Below, in pieces: positions 1 to 8,930 of a stretch of DNA of 48,050 bases. A model generated the notes under the pieces. It did no database searches, was not told the origin of the DNA, and saw nothing but the letters and a program-made list of their open reading frames with translations. Source of the DNA: Clostridium sp. E02 (GTDB lineage Bacteria; Bacillota; Clostridia; Lachnospirales; Lachnospiraceae); contig NZ_RJLQ01000027.1 in NCBI RefSeq assembly GCF_003833015.1, forward strand, positions 1-48,050, read 5' to 3'. The stretch's first letter is position 1, and every line of letters begins with the position of its first letter. The position numbers and the translations under genes were made by a program.

Positions 1-223
1 GCTTACATCTCGTAAATTCGTACGACTCGTTTTTGGTTTGCTGGTCAAAAACCAACTGTACACCGGCGAAAAATTGGACGCCGAATTTAATATTGAATCG
101 AACTAGTATTCGAGAATACATGTTTTTCTTGTATGCTTTATTAAGTGAACCCTTTTTGGCTAAAACATATCAAAATCTTTTCTAGTTTTTTCTTGACATA
201 TCACCAGAATGCTCTATTCTTTT
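1..223. other. Non-coding left edge; possible rRNA-operon leader (minus strand)
   Basis: No gene is visible here. The stretch contains three short inverted repeats: TTGGTTT/AAACCAA (33-39 with 49-55), CGGCG/CGCCG (64-68 with 79-83) and GTATTC/GAATAC (106-111 with 114-119). The minus strand reads away from the last gene of the exopolysaccharide cluster. The right edge of the window is the 3' end of a 23S rRNA, so this could be the leader upstream of a 16S gene of another rRNA operon. That is inference only; no 16S, 23S or 5S sequence is recognisable. Confidence 0.25.
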
Positions 224-1861
224 TTAATTGGTATATTCATAAGCCAGCATTGCCATCACCTGATCAAAAGAAGTAATACCACTTCCGTCTTCCATTCCAA
301 AGGCTCCATAATAAGGGTAAGATTTATTTACAATTCTCATTTTCTCCATTTTTCTAAGGGCTAGTCCCTGCAGCTCCCGATCTCCTGTCGTATGGGCAAT
401 CATTGCTACCAGAGCATAAACAGCTGTTGAATCATAATTATACCCATCCACAACGTTTCCTTCTACGGTATAACGGGCTTTTATCCCCTCCTTATTCATC
501 TGCTCCTTTAGCCAATCCAGGGTATCCGTTGGCAGCAAACCAACTTCTGCCAGATGAAGAATTGTAATCATTGCTTCTGCTGTATTTAAATCATCGGTTT
601 CATAAGCATTGGTTTTATAGTTATACCAGCTGTAATACAGAGGAAATTTTTTGCTAATCTTTCCTTCAACAACCAATTTCTTTGCATTTTCATACGGTTT
701 TTTGAGCCTTGCATCCATGATTGCCAAATCTGACATCGTGCATAAGTCTCCATAGCAAAGAGTAAAGCGCTTTGCAAACTGCTTGTACTCACTGTCATAA
801 AAGTCCACATATTGTTCATTCCTTACTCCATATTTACACAGCGAATTGGTGTAACTGTGGATGGCCTCAGCATATCCCCCCCACAAAGAATCTGCCTGCA
901 TAAGGGAACTGACAATCCGGAAATCATCTAAAATAGAGTTAACATGAGACGGGTCATCCCCGGTGACCTTCCAGGCTGTCAAACCATCCGACCACATAAC
1001 CGAGGTAATGTAATGAAACACTTTCTCAAATAACTCTCGATCATTTCTTAAAACCGCGTACTCTAACATGCCCCCCTGGGTTTCACTAAGGATATCACTT
1101 TTATTCGTTTTCGCTTTTGAGGTATCATAAACGGTATGTACCCCACCTCTTTCATCCATCATGCTGCTCGTAACAAATTCACAAGTCACTGTTTGGCTTC
1201 CCTCCATCGTATCCTTTAAATATCCTTCAAATACAGAAGTCTCCGTTATCTGCCTGGGACTTAAGGCTCTGAGCACCCCCTGCTTATCCAAAAACAATGT
1301 GGTGGGTATATTATGAAGACCTAATTTTTTATAGGCATTGAGACCAATGTCATAATAAGTTCCGGTGAGGATTTTTTGCTGCGTCAGATATTGTTGCGCC
1401 TTATCCTTTGTTTCTTTTTGATTATCCAGTTTATTGATCAGAATATAGTTGATATCACCATATTCCTTTGCAATGTCCATAAAATCATTCATTAAAGATA
1501 GCTCTTCCTTACAATCCGGGCACCAACTGGCCCAGAATGTAATAATTGTCACGTTCCCCACAAAGTCATGAATTGATACCGTTTCCCCGGCCTCATTCTG
1601 AAAAGAGATATCCGGTATGGGTTCATTCAGATTACAATTATCGGGAAAAATGCTGGTGATATCATCAAGAGAAGCCACCTCTGCTCCCTGCTCACTGAGT
1701 GCACCTGATTCAGTATTTTCTCTGCTTTGTCTCAATAGTTCTTTTTCCATACGAGAATACCTGACCAGCGAAAATACTCCGATAAAAGTGAATACAGCTA
1801 ATACAAACACTATTGTAATCAATGTCTTCTCTTTATTTGTTTGGGACAGAACTGGTCTCAT
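224..1861 (-). CDS. Membrane-anchored thioredoxin (TlpA-like) fused to GH8-like hydrolase domain
   Basis: 545 aa. A single N-terminal membrane segment (about residues 14-34) is followed by a TlpA/thioredoxin domain with the redox motif W113-C-P-D-C117 and the cis-proline motif IPTT (185-188). From about residue 255 to the end is an alpha/alpha-barrel region like glycoside hydrolase family 8 (BcsZ, YdaJ, PssZ). Motif S259-E260-T-Q-G-G-M-L aligns with the GH8 general-acid Glu motif, and L-D312-D313-F-R-I with the conserved Asp motif. It is the last gene of the exopolysaccharide operon and overlaps the previous gene by 29 nt, with a GGAGGGG ribosome site upstream. Family knowledge says GH8 partners of cellulose-like synthases trim the nascent glycan outside the membrane. 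The redox domain on the same chain is unusual. Activity and substrate are inferred. Confidence 0.75.
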   Translation of the reverse strand: MRPVLSQTNKEKTLITIVFVLAVFTFIGVFSLVRYSRMEKELLRQSRENTESGALSEQGAEVASLDDITSIFPDNCNLNEPIPDISFQNEAGETVSIHDFVGNVTIITFWASWCPDCKEELSLMNDFMDIAKEYGDINYILINKLDNQKETKDKAQQYLTQQKILTGTYYDIGLNAYKKLGLHNIPTTLFLDKQGVLRALSPRQITETSVFEGYLKDTMEGSQTVTCEFVTSSMMDERGGVHTVYDTSKAKTNKSDILSETQGGMLEYAVLRNDRELFEKVFHYITSVMWSDGLTAWKVTGDDPSHVNSILDDFRIVSSLMQADSLWGGYAEAIHSYTNSLCKYGVRNEQYVDFYDSEYKQFAKRFTLCYGDLCTMSDLAIMDARLKKPYENAKKLVVEGKISKKFPLYYSWYNYKTNAYETDDLNTAEAMITILHLAEVGLLPTDTLDWLKEQMNKEGIKARYTVEGNVVDGYNYDSTAVYALVAMIAHTTGDRELQGLALRKMEKMRIVNKSYPYYGAFGMEDGSGITSFDQVMAMLAYEYTN

Positions 1862-3665
1862 TCTCTTTCTCCCCTCCCTTCTCCTCCCTATCCGTTTCCA
1901 CGGAAGAAGGGTTCCTATATTTTTCGGATACCGTCACAATAACATTGCCATTTTTAATGGCAGATTGCATATCAAACGCATTGGTCATACTCTTATAACG
2001 ATTCTCGATCGCCTTAAGCTCTTCCTCCTCAAATCGCTTCAGTGCTTCTATTTTCTGGCCCTGTATTTTCTCCTTCTCCTGTCTGCTATGATCGGAGGCT
2101 TTGACATATACTATGGAATTTTCAAAGATATAACCAATTCCAACCGCTGTCATAATCATGATCACCGGCAGTACATGAAAATGATACCGATTTTGACTTT
2201 CCACAAAGATATGCATGCCCGCTGTACCGAGGTACATCAGAATCAATACATATACGTAGGAAGCCTTTCTCTGAAGCAGATAAATAAGCGTCATAAACGA
2301 AAACAGAACAAACACCATATAGACAATATGGTTTGCATTCTGGGATCGATATAAAATATCTGCTCTTTGGGGAGACAGTGTATTCTGTTCCTTTAAAAAC
2401 GCCAGATTCCAGGTTGCGCCGTAATCATCATTTCCCCAAAGCAATTCGTATTTGTTAATGAATAGATTAAAAATAGCCTCTGGATCAGAATTCAGGCGTA
2501 ACAATGCCTGATTACGACAGGCTATCTGCGCCTGAATCGGCGATCCGGTACGATCTAAATTATCGTATAAAAACTTGGAATCCTCTTCATTCCACCCCCC
2601 ATTTGCTTCTGTATTCAAACCTACCAGTAAATTATAGCCAAACGATTCACTGAAAGAGGGCACTGTTTGGTTAATGACAAGTTCTATATTCGTCGTAAGG
2701 ATTCCAGAAAGAATCATGTAAGAAACCAGAATCAGGGCTCCTCTTAACCAGCCCTTTCCCAGAAACCGCACCCAAATGGATAAACTGTTCCTTGGAATCC
2801 CCGGTAATTTCATTTTCAGCGGAAGCATACACAGCAAAATGGCTATTAGAAGAATCAAAGCCATTGGCCGGATTGCCGCCGAAATTGCAATCAAAAATCC
2901 CAACAGGATATGGAGTAGAATTCCAATGACCGCATGTTTCGTTGTGCTATCGTAGTCCATTGCTAGATGAAGGAACAGAAGAACTGATAAATAAAGGAAG
3001 AAAGAGAATGCATACTCAGCTGCCAGCATGTTAATGTACATGATCTGGGAGGGCCAGAACGCAGCCGCGGTTAATGCAATCACCCCAGCCAATCTTCCCC
3101 CCAGCCTCCTTCCGATCCTGTATATCAAAAAAACCGTACCCACAGAAAAAAGAATGTTCGCAATTTGTCCATGAAATACGCTGGTACCGAAAAGGACAAA
3201 GACTTGTTTTAAAATATAGCAATACCCTATAATATGAGGAAACATTGCGATATAATTGCAATAGCCTTCTCCCTTATCCTGAAGTGTACCATTTTTAAGC
3301 ATTTCAGCGATCTCATAATAGGTTTTATAATCAGATGCCGGCTCCATAGGGAATTTTAAGATAACCGCATATCGTAGAATGAAAGCAGCGGCCAGCACAA
3401 GTATGACATAACAAGCTTCAATCCCTGCCATTAATTTTTCCCGCTCCGACAGCTTACGGGCAATTCCCAACCTGGCTGAAAGCAGCGCCAGAAAATGTAC
3501 TCCAACCCAGACCAGAAAAAAAACAGAGAGAAGCATTCCTTTCATGGCATAAGGATATTCCTGCTCCCCGCCAACCCAGGATACACCACAGATTAAAATA
3601 TATCCAATACCAACAACAGATAATGCAACACAAAAACGATAAAACAAGTTTTTTTCTAATTTCAT
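1833..3665 (-). CDS. GT39/PMT-like multi-spanning membrane glycosyltransferase of the EPS locus
   Basis: 610 aa from the ATG at 3665, preceded by GAGGGG; an in-frame ATG at 3677 lies too close to its GGGAGG. It has about a dozen hydrophobic segments. An early extracytoplasmic loop contains the E-P-A-S-D-Y motif, the position where PMT/ArnT-type (GT39/GT83) enzymes carry their catalytic Asp. These enzymes transfer a sugar from a polyprenyl-phosphate donor on the outer face of the membrane. The last ~100 residues are hydrophilic, rich in Glu/Lys and probably partly coiled coil, which is unusual for the family. It lies 29 bp downstream of the BcsB-like gene and overlaps the thioredoxin-GH8 gene, so it is cotranscribed. 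I infer that it decorates the polymer, or a lipid-linked precursor, with a sugar supplied by the GtrB-like enzyme at the start of the operon. Confidence 0.6.
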   Translation of the reverse strand: MKLEKNLFYRFCVALSVVGIGYILICGVSWVGGEQEYPYAMKGMLLSVFFLVWVGVHFLALLSARLGIARKLSEREKLMAGIEACYVILVLAAAFILRYAVILKFPMEPASDYKTYYEIAEMLKNGTLQDKGEGYCNYIAMFPHIIGYCYILKQVFVLFGTSVFHGQIANILFSVGTVFLIYRIGRRLGGRLAGVIALTAAAFWPSQIMYINMLAAEYAFSFFLYLSVLLFLHLAMDYDSTTKHAVIGILLHILLGFLIAISAAIRPMALILLIAILLCMLPLKMKLPGIPRNSLSIWVRFLGKGWLRGALILVSYMILSGILTTNIELVINQTVPSFSESFGYNLLVGLNTEANGGWNEEDSKFLYDNLDRTGSPIQAQIACRNQALLRLNSDPEAIFNLFINKYELLWGNDDYGATWNLAFLKEQNTLSPQRADILYRSQNANHIVYMVFVLFSFMTLIYLLQRKASYVYVLILMYLGTAGMHIFVESQNRYHFHVLPVIMIMTAVGIGYIFENSIVYVKASDHSRQEKEKIQGQKIEALKRFEEEELKAIENRYKSMTNAFDMQSAIKNGNVIVTVSEKYRNPSSVETDREEKGGEKENETSSVPNK

Positions 3666-3694
3666 ATGTCCCCTCATTCCCTCCCTGTCGCTGT

Positions 3695-5989
3695 TTACTC
3701 ATCCACCTTTTTTCGGTACATACGTATCCGCAATAATATTATAATCATTGCGAGAAGCATCAGAAACATTGCTGATGTTGCAATGACAGTAAATATCAGA
3801 GATTTTTTATTTTGTACCAGCTTTTCTGCAAGGGTGGGGCCACCTTGAACTACTTTATTCTGTATAAACTGAAAAGCAGTAAGGCCAGTATCTGGATTAA
3901 GAATCACACAGTCCTTGGTCAGCTTATCTCGTATCTTGCTGTCTCTTAAGCATTCCTGTACATAAATCAGAGACGGATCATTGCTACCGGTAACAGCCAA
4001 CAACCCGCGATTTAATGAAAAAGGAGATTTTAACAACTGCATAGCTGCTATATTTCCTGCATATTCCTTAGACAAGATTAACTGTTCATTACTTTCAAAC
4101 CCATTCCCATCTGAGGTATATTTAAAATCAAGCTTGTCATTGATTTGTGAAATAAGGGGATTTTCTCCAAACGTACCTGTGGTTATTATATTGTAGTCAG
4201 CATCATCTTTACTGAATTCACTGACTCGCTTCACCGTAAGACCTCCATAAGGCTTTGTTTCATTCCCGTACATGGCAACAATCTGCCCTAGCAAATTGAG
4301 TTCATGGGTCGTTGGCACATCTGTGATCACAAGCATGACATCGTTAAATTTACCATCCTTTCGAAATGGAGATGCTTTTAAGTCGAAAGACAGGGTAATG
4401 CCAGAGGAAGGCGGTAAAAATATAGTGGACTCTTTCGAAACATAGGCCCAGGGCATATCACTCTGTCTGGGAGTGCAGATCATATCGGCAATTTCTAAGT
4501 CAAATGATAGTTTTATACTAGTAGCCGCTGTTCCAATCATATCGGCTGGAATTTCAAAATTAAGCTCATCTCCAGAAGCATTTTCCTTCCTCAGCCGCTT
4601 ACTGGCAACTGGAACATCTCCCCAATATACAGTCACCAGGGAACGGGTGAAGTCCAGGTTTTCACTGTATCTAAATTTTAATGCAATCTTTCCACTTTCT
4701 GACAGTACAAAATCTTTGGAAACCGGAAGATAAATATAGTTTTCCTGATGAAAAGGACCTACAAAGGAAACTCCACTGCCCATAATATCATTAAGAGTAT
4801 AATTTCCTGCCATCATAGCATTCTGTGCAGCAGCATTCACGGCAATCTGAGAGCTTCCTTTCTCTACCGAGGCAACGGCTCCGTTCTCCTGCTGACAGCG
4901 ACTCTCATCCATAAGCATATAAGCAGCTTCTACCAGACTGGAATCCTCTGATGAGGTTATAATTAACAGGGGATTTCCGTGGGAATCATCCGTATAACTT
5001 ACCGTTGCATTCTGATTGGAATCAGGAGCCTTTAACACCAGCTGTTTGTATTCCTGTGGCAGGTTATCATAACCAGAAATAAGGATCGTCCGAGTGGGAT
5101 CCGTCTGTTCCAAATCAGAAAGAAGGCACACCTGGATCTCGTTTTTATCTTTTGTGGCAGTGCTTAAATCAGCCATCAAATTCATCGCTGCTGTAACTTC
5201 TCCTGTGGCTGCCTTGTCTGAAACAGCAATAGTCAGTCCTTTTCCTGTCGGAGAATAGGTAGACATAAAAGGATATGGAAATTGGGAAATCTTATGTTCC
5301 GGGTATTTGCTCTCGTAACCGCAACGGATATAGGAAGTTTCATCAATTCTTAACCAGTTTGCGTCAGAATAATCATCCACGCAGCCCTCTTCATTATAAA
5401 GCCTAGCATAGGCTGACATGGTAAACGAATTATATCCAGTTCGTACCTCACTCATGGGGATTTTTACATAAAGAATCTGGGAACTGCCAGTCTTATACTC
5501 CAGCTTATAAGACTGAAGAGGAATATTATTAACCGCAAACGTAACGGAGGATGACGTCCCTTCAATCAGTTCACTCACATCATACTGAATCTGAGCATAT
5601 ACATACTTGGTATCCCAGTAATCCTGAACATAAAAATAAAGATCCACAGAAGAATAAATCCCCTTTAAGGTCTTCTGAGGAAAGAATATGTCCTGGGTAT
5701 GACTCGTCTGTTCATATTCCGGCGCATTCCCCTCTGGTGTTGCCGCTTGTTCCGGATCCACGACAGGCAAAAAATTTATGGAATCCTCCTCAGGGGATTG
5801 ATTCACGATTGACTCTATATCCGCATGTTCTGTATTTTCCTCTGGAATACTGGCGGATTCACCATCTGTGGCTTCTGTATTCACAGCAGGTCCAAGATTG
5901 GCTCCATATATCTTTATATTCAGCCCAGCAATGAGCAGCAAGGTAAGTACCAGACATCTGGCAGCTTTTATCCGTATTTTCATCTTCAT
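3695..5989 (-). CDS. BcsB/YdaN-like membrane-anchored partner of the polysaccharide synthase
   Basis: 764 aa. It has a signal peptide (about 1-29), a Glu/Thr-rich linker, a long extracytoplasmic beta-rich region with alternating jelly-roll and Rossmann-like segments, and one C-terminal membrane helix (about 735-757) with a short basic tail. This is the layout of BcsB, the cellulose synthase subunit that guides the glycan across the cell surface, and of Bacillus YdaN and Listeria PssB. The start ATG overlaps the stop of the upstream GT2 gene (ATGA), with GGGAGA before it, so the two subunits are translationally coupled. In family terms the C-terminal helix docks on the synthase. Despite the common product name, BcsB does not itself bind c-di-GMP; here that role falls to the GGDEF-like protein upstream. 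Confidence 0.85.
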   Translation of the reverse strand: MKMKIRIKAARCLVLTLLLIAGLNIKIYGANLGPAVNTEATDGESASIPEENTEHADIESIVNQSPEEDSINFLPVVDPEQAATPEGNAPEYEQTSHTQDIFFPQKTLKGIYSSVDLYFYVQDYWDTKYVYAQIQYDVSELIEGTSSSVTFAVNNIPLQSYKLEYKTGSSQILYVKIPMSEVRTGYNSFTMSAYARLYNEEGCVDDYSDANWLRIDETSYIRCGYESKYPEHKISQFPYPFMSTYSPTGKGLTIAVSDKAATGEVTAAMNLMADLSTATKDKNEIQVCLLSDLEQTDPTRTILISGYDNLPQEYKQLVLKAPDSNQNATVSYTDDSHGNPLLIITSSEDSSLVEAAYMLMDESRCQQENGAVASVEKGSSQIAVNAAAQNAMMAGNYTLNDIMGSGVSFVGPFHQENYIYLPVSKDFVLSESGKIALKFRYSENLDFTRSLVTVYWGDVPVASKRLRKENASGDELNFEIPADMIGTAATSIKLSFDLEIADMICTPRQSDMPWAYVSKESTIFLPPSSGITLSFDLKASPFRKDGKFNDVMLVITDVPTTHELNLLGQIVAMYGNETKPYGGLTVKRVSEFSKDDADYNIITTGTFGENPLISQINDKLDFKYTSDGNGFESNEQLILSKEYAGNIAAMQLLKSPFSLNRGLLAVTGSNDPSLIYVQECLRDSKIRDKLTKDCVILNPDTGLTAFQFIQNKVVQGGPTLAEKLVQNKKSLIFTVIATSAMFLMLLAMIIILLRIRMYRKKVDE

Positions 5990-7269
5990 CGTCCATCTCC
6001 CCTTTTTCCTGATCCTTCCTCAAAACGCTCTGTTTTATCCCATATAACTTCTTTGTGATAAACAAAATCCTGTATGCCCTGAACGACTCCGTTAATCACA
6101 ACCAGCACCCAAAGCTTGGAATAAGTAAACAGCATAAAGAATGTAAGTACTACATTACTGAGATTAAACTCATTTTTCTCTACGGATAAGGTAATCGTCA
6201 CATTGAGCACGAAAAGTAAAATCGCCATTTCCCACAGCAACGAGGAAAATCCACCCAGAGTGACATAACAAAATCCCAAAACACCCAGAATAAAAATCAG
6301 ATCCGAAAAAACAAGAGAGGTAAACATCAATAAGTATACCAGCGCATAATAAATGACATCCAGTCTCATCCTTCCTGCTGCCGGATCAAATGCATATTTA
6401 AAATTACTTTTGAGTACATAGAGATTTCCCTTTACCCAGCGCGTCCTTTGTTTAAACCACTGTTTTAACATCTGGGGTTCCTGCTCCCAAGTGACGGCAT
6501 GGGGTATGAATTTGATATAATACCCCATTCTATATAGGCGAAAGCTGATTTCCGTATCTTCTGCAAGAGCATTTACATCCCAGCCTCCCATCCGGTCGAT
6601 CAACTCCCGGCGTATTACATAATTGGTCCCGGGTATTGTACACAGCTTGAAAAAGAAGAATCTCCCAGCCTGGCTCATGCACTGGTAAGCCAGTGTTTCG
6701 ATATTGACAAACCGGGTAAGCAGGGACGCATACTTATTTCTTGTCCGAAATTTTCCAATTACTGCACCTAATTTATCATCAGACATGAGATTTTCCACAA
6801 GGATTTTCAGCGCCTGCTGCTCCGGCGTGTTATCCGCATCATATATAGCGATTACAGTCCCTGATGCAACAGACAGGGCTATGTTTAGAGCATTTGATTT
6901 CCCTTTTCCCCCCACAACATGATCGGTATTGATAATTATGATTTTTGCGATTGGATTATTATACTGGATATCCTTAAGCACGTTTGCAGAATCATCCGTA
7001 GAATTATCATTAATTACAATAATTTCATATTTATCCTTGGGGTAGTCCAACTTAAGCAAAGCGTTCATAGTTTTTTTGATTACAATGCTTTCGTTATGAG
7101 CGGGAACCATAATGGTTACCATGGGATATTCAGAAATCGCTATATGTCCGTCTGTACGGTTCATACGCATAATATAGATAAAACCTCCGATGGAAAGCAC
7201 TATATTAATAAACAATAGGCCCCATATGGCAAAAATAGAATACAATGCAAGAACATCAACAAATGACAT
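5986..7269 (-). CDS. Processive family 2 glycosyltransferase (BcsA/PgaC/YdaM-like synthase)
   Basis: 427 aa. An N-terminal membrane helix (about 8-33) is followed by a GT-A catalytic domain with all processive-synthase signatures: N-D88-N, D144-A-D146, A-E237-D238 and Q274-R-T-R-W278. Several C-terminal membrane helices form the export channel. No PilZ domain is present, unlike Gram-negative BcsA (about 750-870 aa), so c-di-GMP control must come from another protein. It is coupled by ATGA to the BcsB-like gene and follows the DUF2334 gene after about 50 bp, with an AGGGAGGGG ribosome site. It polymerises a UDP-sugar and extrudes the chain. The sequence does not decide between glucose, GlcNAc or another sugar. 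The cluster matches ydaM/pssA rather than true cellulose operons. Confidence 0.88.
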   Translation of the reverse strand: MSFVDVLALYSIFAIWGLLFINIVLSIGGFIYIMRMNRTDGHIAISEYPMVTIMVPAHNESIVIKKTMNALLKLDYPKDKYEIIVINDNSTDDSANVLKDIQYNNPIAKIIIINTDHVVGGKGKSNALNIALSVASGTVIAIYDADNTPEQQALKILVENLMSDDKLGAVIGKFRTRNKYASLLTRFVNIETLAYQCMSQAGRFFFFKLCTIPGTNYVIRRELIDRMGGWDVNALAEDTEISFRLYRMGYYIKFIPHAVTWEQEPQMLKQWFKQRTRWVKGNLYVLKSNFKYAFDPAAGRMRLDVIYYALVYLLMFTSLVFSDLIFILGVLGFCYVTLGGFSSLLWEMAILLFVLNVTITLSVEKNEFNLSNVVLTFFMLFTYSKLWVLVVINGVVQGIQDFVYHKEVIWDKTERFEEGSGKRGDGR

Positions 7270-7319
7270 ATTCCCCTCCCTTTCCTGGGATTTTCCGAAA
7301 TAAAGAATTTCGTTCCGTC

Positions 7320-8930
7320 TTACCGTCTGTTTTCTTCGTTGTGAAAGAAATAATTTCTTCTATTATTATATCGAGCCAGGCAGATAAAAATCAAAAAAAG
7401 AACAGAGGTTATTCCGACTAATATAATCAGCTTCCTGTTCTGAGATGTCAAGTCCTTTGAAAACCGCTGCAGCATATTACGGTGGTAATCATATTTCTCG
7501 TTATAAGTGCTGGGAACAAAGCTTAAATCCATCTTTTTGCCGTTCAGCAGCAGATCGTGATTTTTATACGTCATCAAACGCTTCTCCAGCCAATAACTGT
7601 GTTCCATATCCCAAAGACTTTTTAAAGAGACAGAAGAGCAGCGGCAGGCTTCAATCTTTTCCCTGATATCCTTCCTATGATCTTCCATAGAAATCATAAC
7701 AGCGGTAGAATACGTTGATAAATAACTGGTTTTAAAATCATCAAGAGCTACTGCTGTTCCTACCCATTGATGCCCATCCTCATAAACCAGATTGGTCCGC
7801 ATATTTGACGGTTTCATATAAGAATCCTCTTCTTCCGATGTAAATATGGTTTTAAAATGTCTCATAATCTCTATGGTATCTTCCTGAACCATCCAATTAC
7901 GGGGAACCTGAAGAGCCAGTGGATACACTCCGTTTTTATTATATAGTTCCAAAGACTGTCGAAGATATTCCAATACAATATCCTTATCAAAAGAAATCAT
8001 CTGATTGATCGGTGCGTTTATAATGACTGCACCGCCATTTGCCTGGGCATACCTTAGAACTTCACAAAAATGAGCCATAGCCGGATAATCACCATGTACA
8101 TACACAGGCATCACGGAAATTACAAAGGGTGTTTTCTTATGAGCCAACAACTTCACCACCTCAAGCAGTTTATCCGGATCCTCATAGGGATAGACCTTAT
8201 CAATTACAATATACTGAGCAAATTCACTAGGGCTTCCATTAAAAGGCCACTTCCATTGAGCCACCTCTTTTATGAAAGCAGCTCTGATCAGATTGTCAAA
8301 AAGATTCGTCACTGGTATATGAGTTATCACTCCATTTGTTGCACAAAAATATCTCGTTTTGCCATTAACTGTCAGGCTTCCATTCTGATAACTGAATGAT
8401 TTCAAAAATACAAAACACTCTTCTTTAACCAAACCGGTCCGTTCATTTAAACCATCAAAGGTATAACGGATCTCACCAGTGGAACTAGCGGCAGTCTCAT
8501 AATCACCAGACCTACCAGTATCCTTTAAGTAGGCTTTTAAATATTCATTGCCAACAAATAATATATGTGGAGACCTCTCCTTGTTTCTCTTAATCGGGTC
8601 CTCGTACTGCTTTAGGTTCTTAGAAAAATCCTCGGGGTATTTCGTCAAATCATAGCAGATTACGTAGGAAAAACGATTTATGGAAGCCATGCATCTGCCA
8701 GCTGGTCCATAGGTCACTTTAAACCCTTGATAGGTTAGTAGTTCCACCATATCATTTACAGCTTCCAACGTATTTTTTTCTGCTCCATCATTATAGATAA
8801 TCAAGATGTCCCCTTCCGGTATCTGTTCCTGTTCCGATGCCCAGGCAGTTCTTCCCAGCCATATGCCAGATAATAATGCTACTACAGCAGTACCAATCAG
8901 AATTCTTTTATACATCATATTGAAGTTCAT
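7320..8930 (-). CDS. DUF2334 (YdaL-like) polysaccharide-deacetylase-fold surface protein
   Basis: 536 aa. It has a signal peptide or anchor (about 7-31), an N-terminal flavodoxin-like region (D-I-L-I-I-Y-N-D-G at 41-49), a DUF2334/NodB-like barrel from about residue 238, and a C-terminal membrane helix (about 500-520) with a basic tail. The diagnostic DUF2334 stretch is recognisable (I243-D-K-V-Y-P-Y-E-D-P-D-K-L), but the usual second Asp of the I-D-D-V metal motif is Lys245, so deacetylase activity is doubtful. The start overlaps the end of the GGDEF-like gene by 23 nt, and AAGGG lies 7 nt upstream. The arrangement GGDEF-like, DUF2334, GT2, BcsB-like equals ydaK-ydaL-ydaM-ydaN of B. subtilis. 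A role in modifying or guiding the nascent polymer at the cell surface is inferred. Confidence 0.75.
   Translation of the reverse strand: MNFNMMYKRILIGTAVVALLSGIWLGRTAWASEQEQIPEGDILIIYNDGAEKNTLEAVNDMVELLTYQGFKVTYGPAGRCMASINRFSYVICYDLTKYPEDFSKNLKQYEDPIKRNKERSPHILFVGNEYLKAYLKDTGRSGDYETAASSTGEIRYTFDGLNERTGLVKEECFVFLKSFSYQNGSLTVNGKTRYFCATNGVITHIPVTNLFDNLIRAAFIKEVAQWKWPFNGSPSEFAQYIVIDKVYPYEDPDKLLEVVKLLAHKKTPFVISVMPVYVHGDYPAMAHFCEVLRYAQANGGAVIINAPINQMISFDKDIVLEYLRQSLELYNKNGVYPLALQVPRNWMVQEDTIEIMRHFKTIFTSEEEDSYMKPSNMRTNLVYEDGHQWVGTAVALDDFKTSYLSTYSTAVMISMEDHRKDIREKIEACRCSSVSLKSLWDMEHSYWLEKRLMTYKNHDLLLNGKKMDLSFVPSTYNEKYDYHRNMLQRFSKDLTSQNRKLIILVGITSVLFLIFICLARYNNRRNYFFHNEENRR

Noticed and set aside
1617-2354. 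A 245-codon plus-strand open frame opposite the thioredoxin-GH8 and GT39-like genes
   Set aside because: Antisense to conserved genes with good coding signals; low-complexity hydrophobic translation and no start signals.
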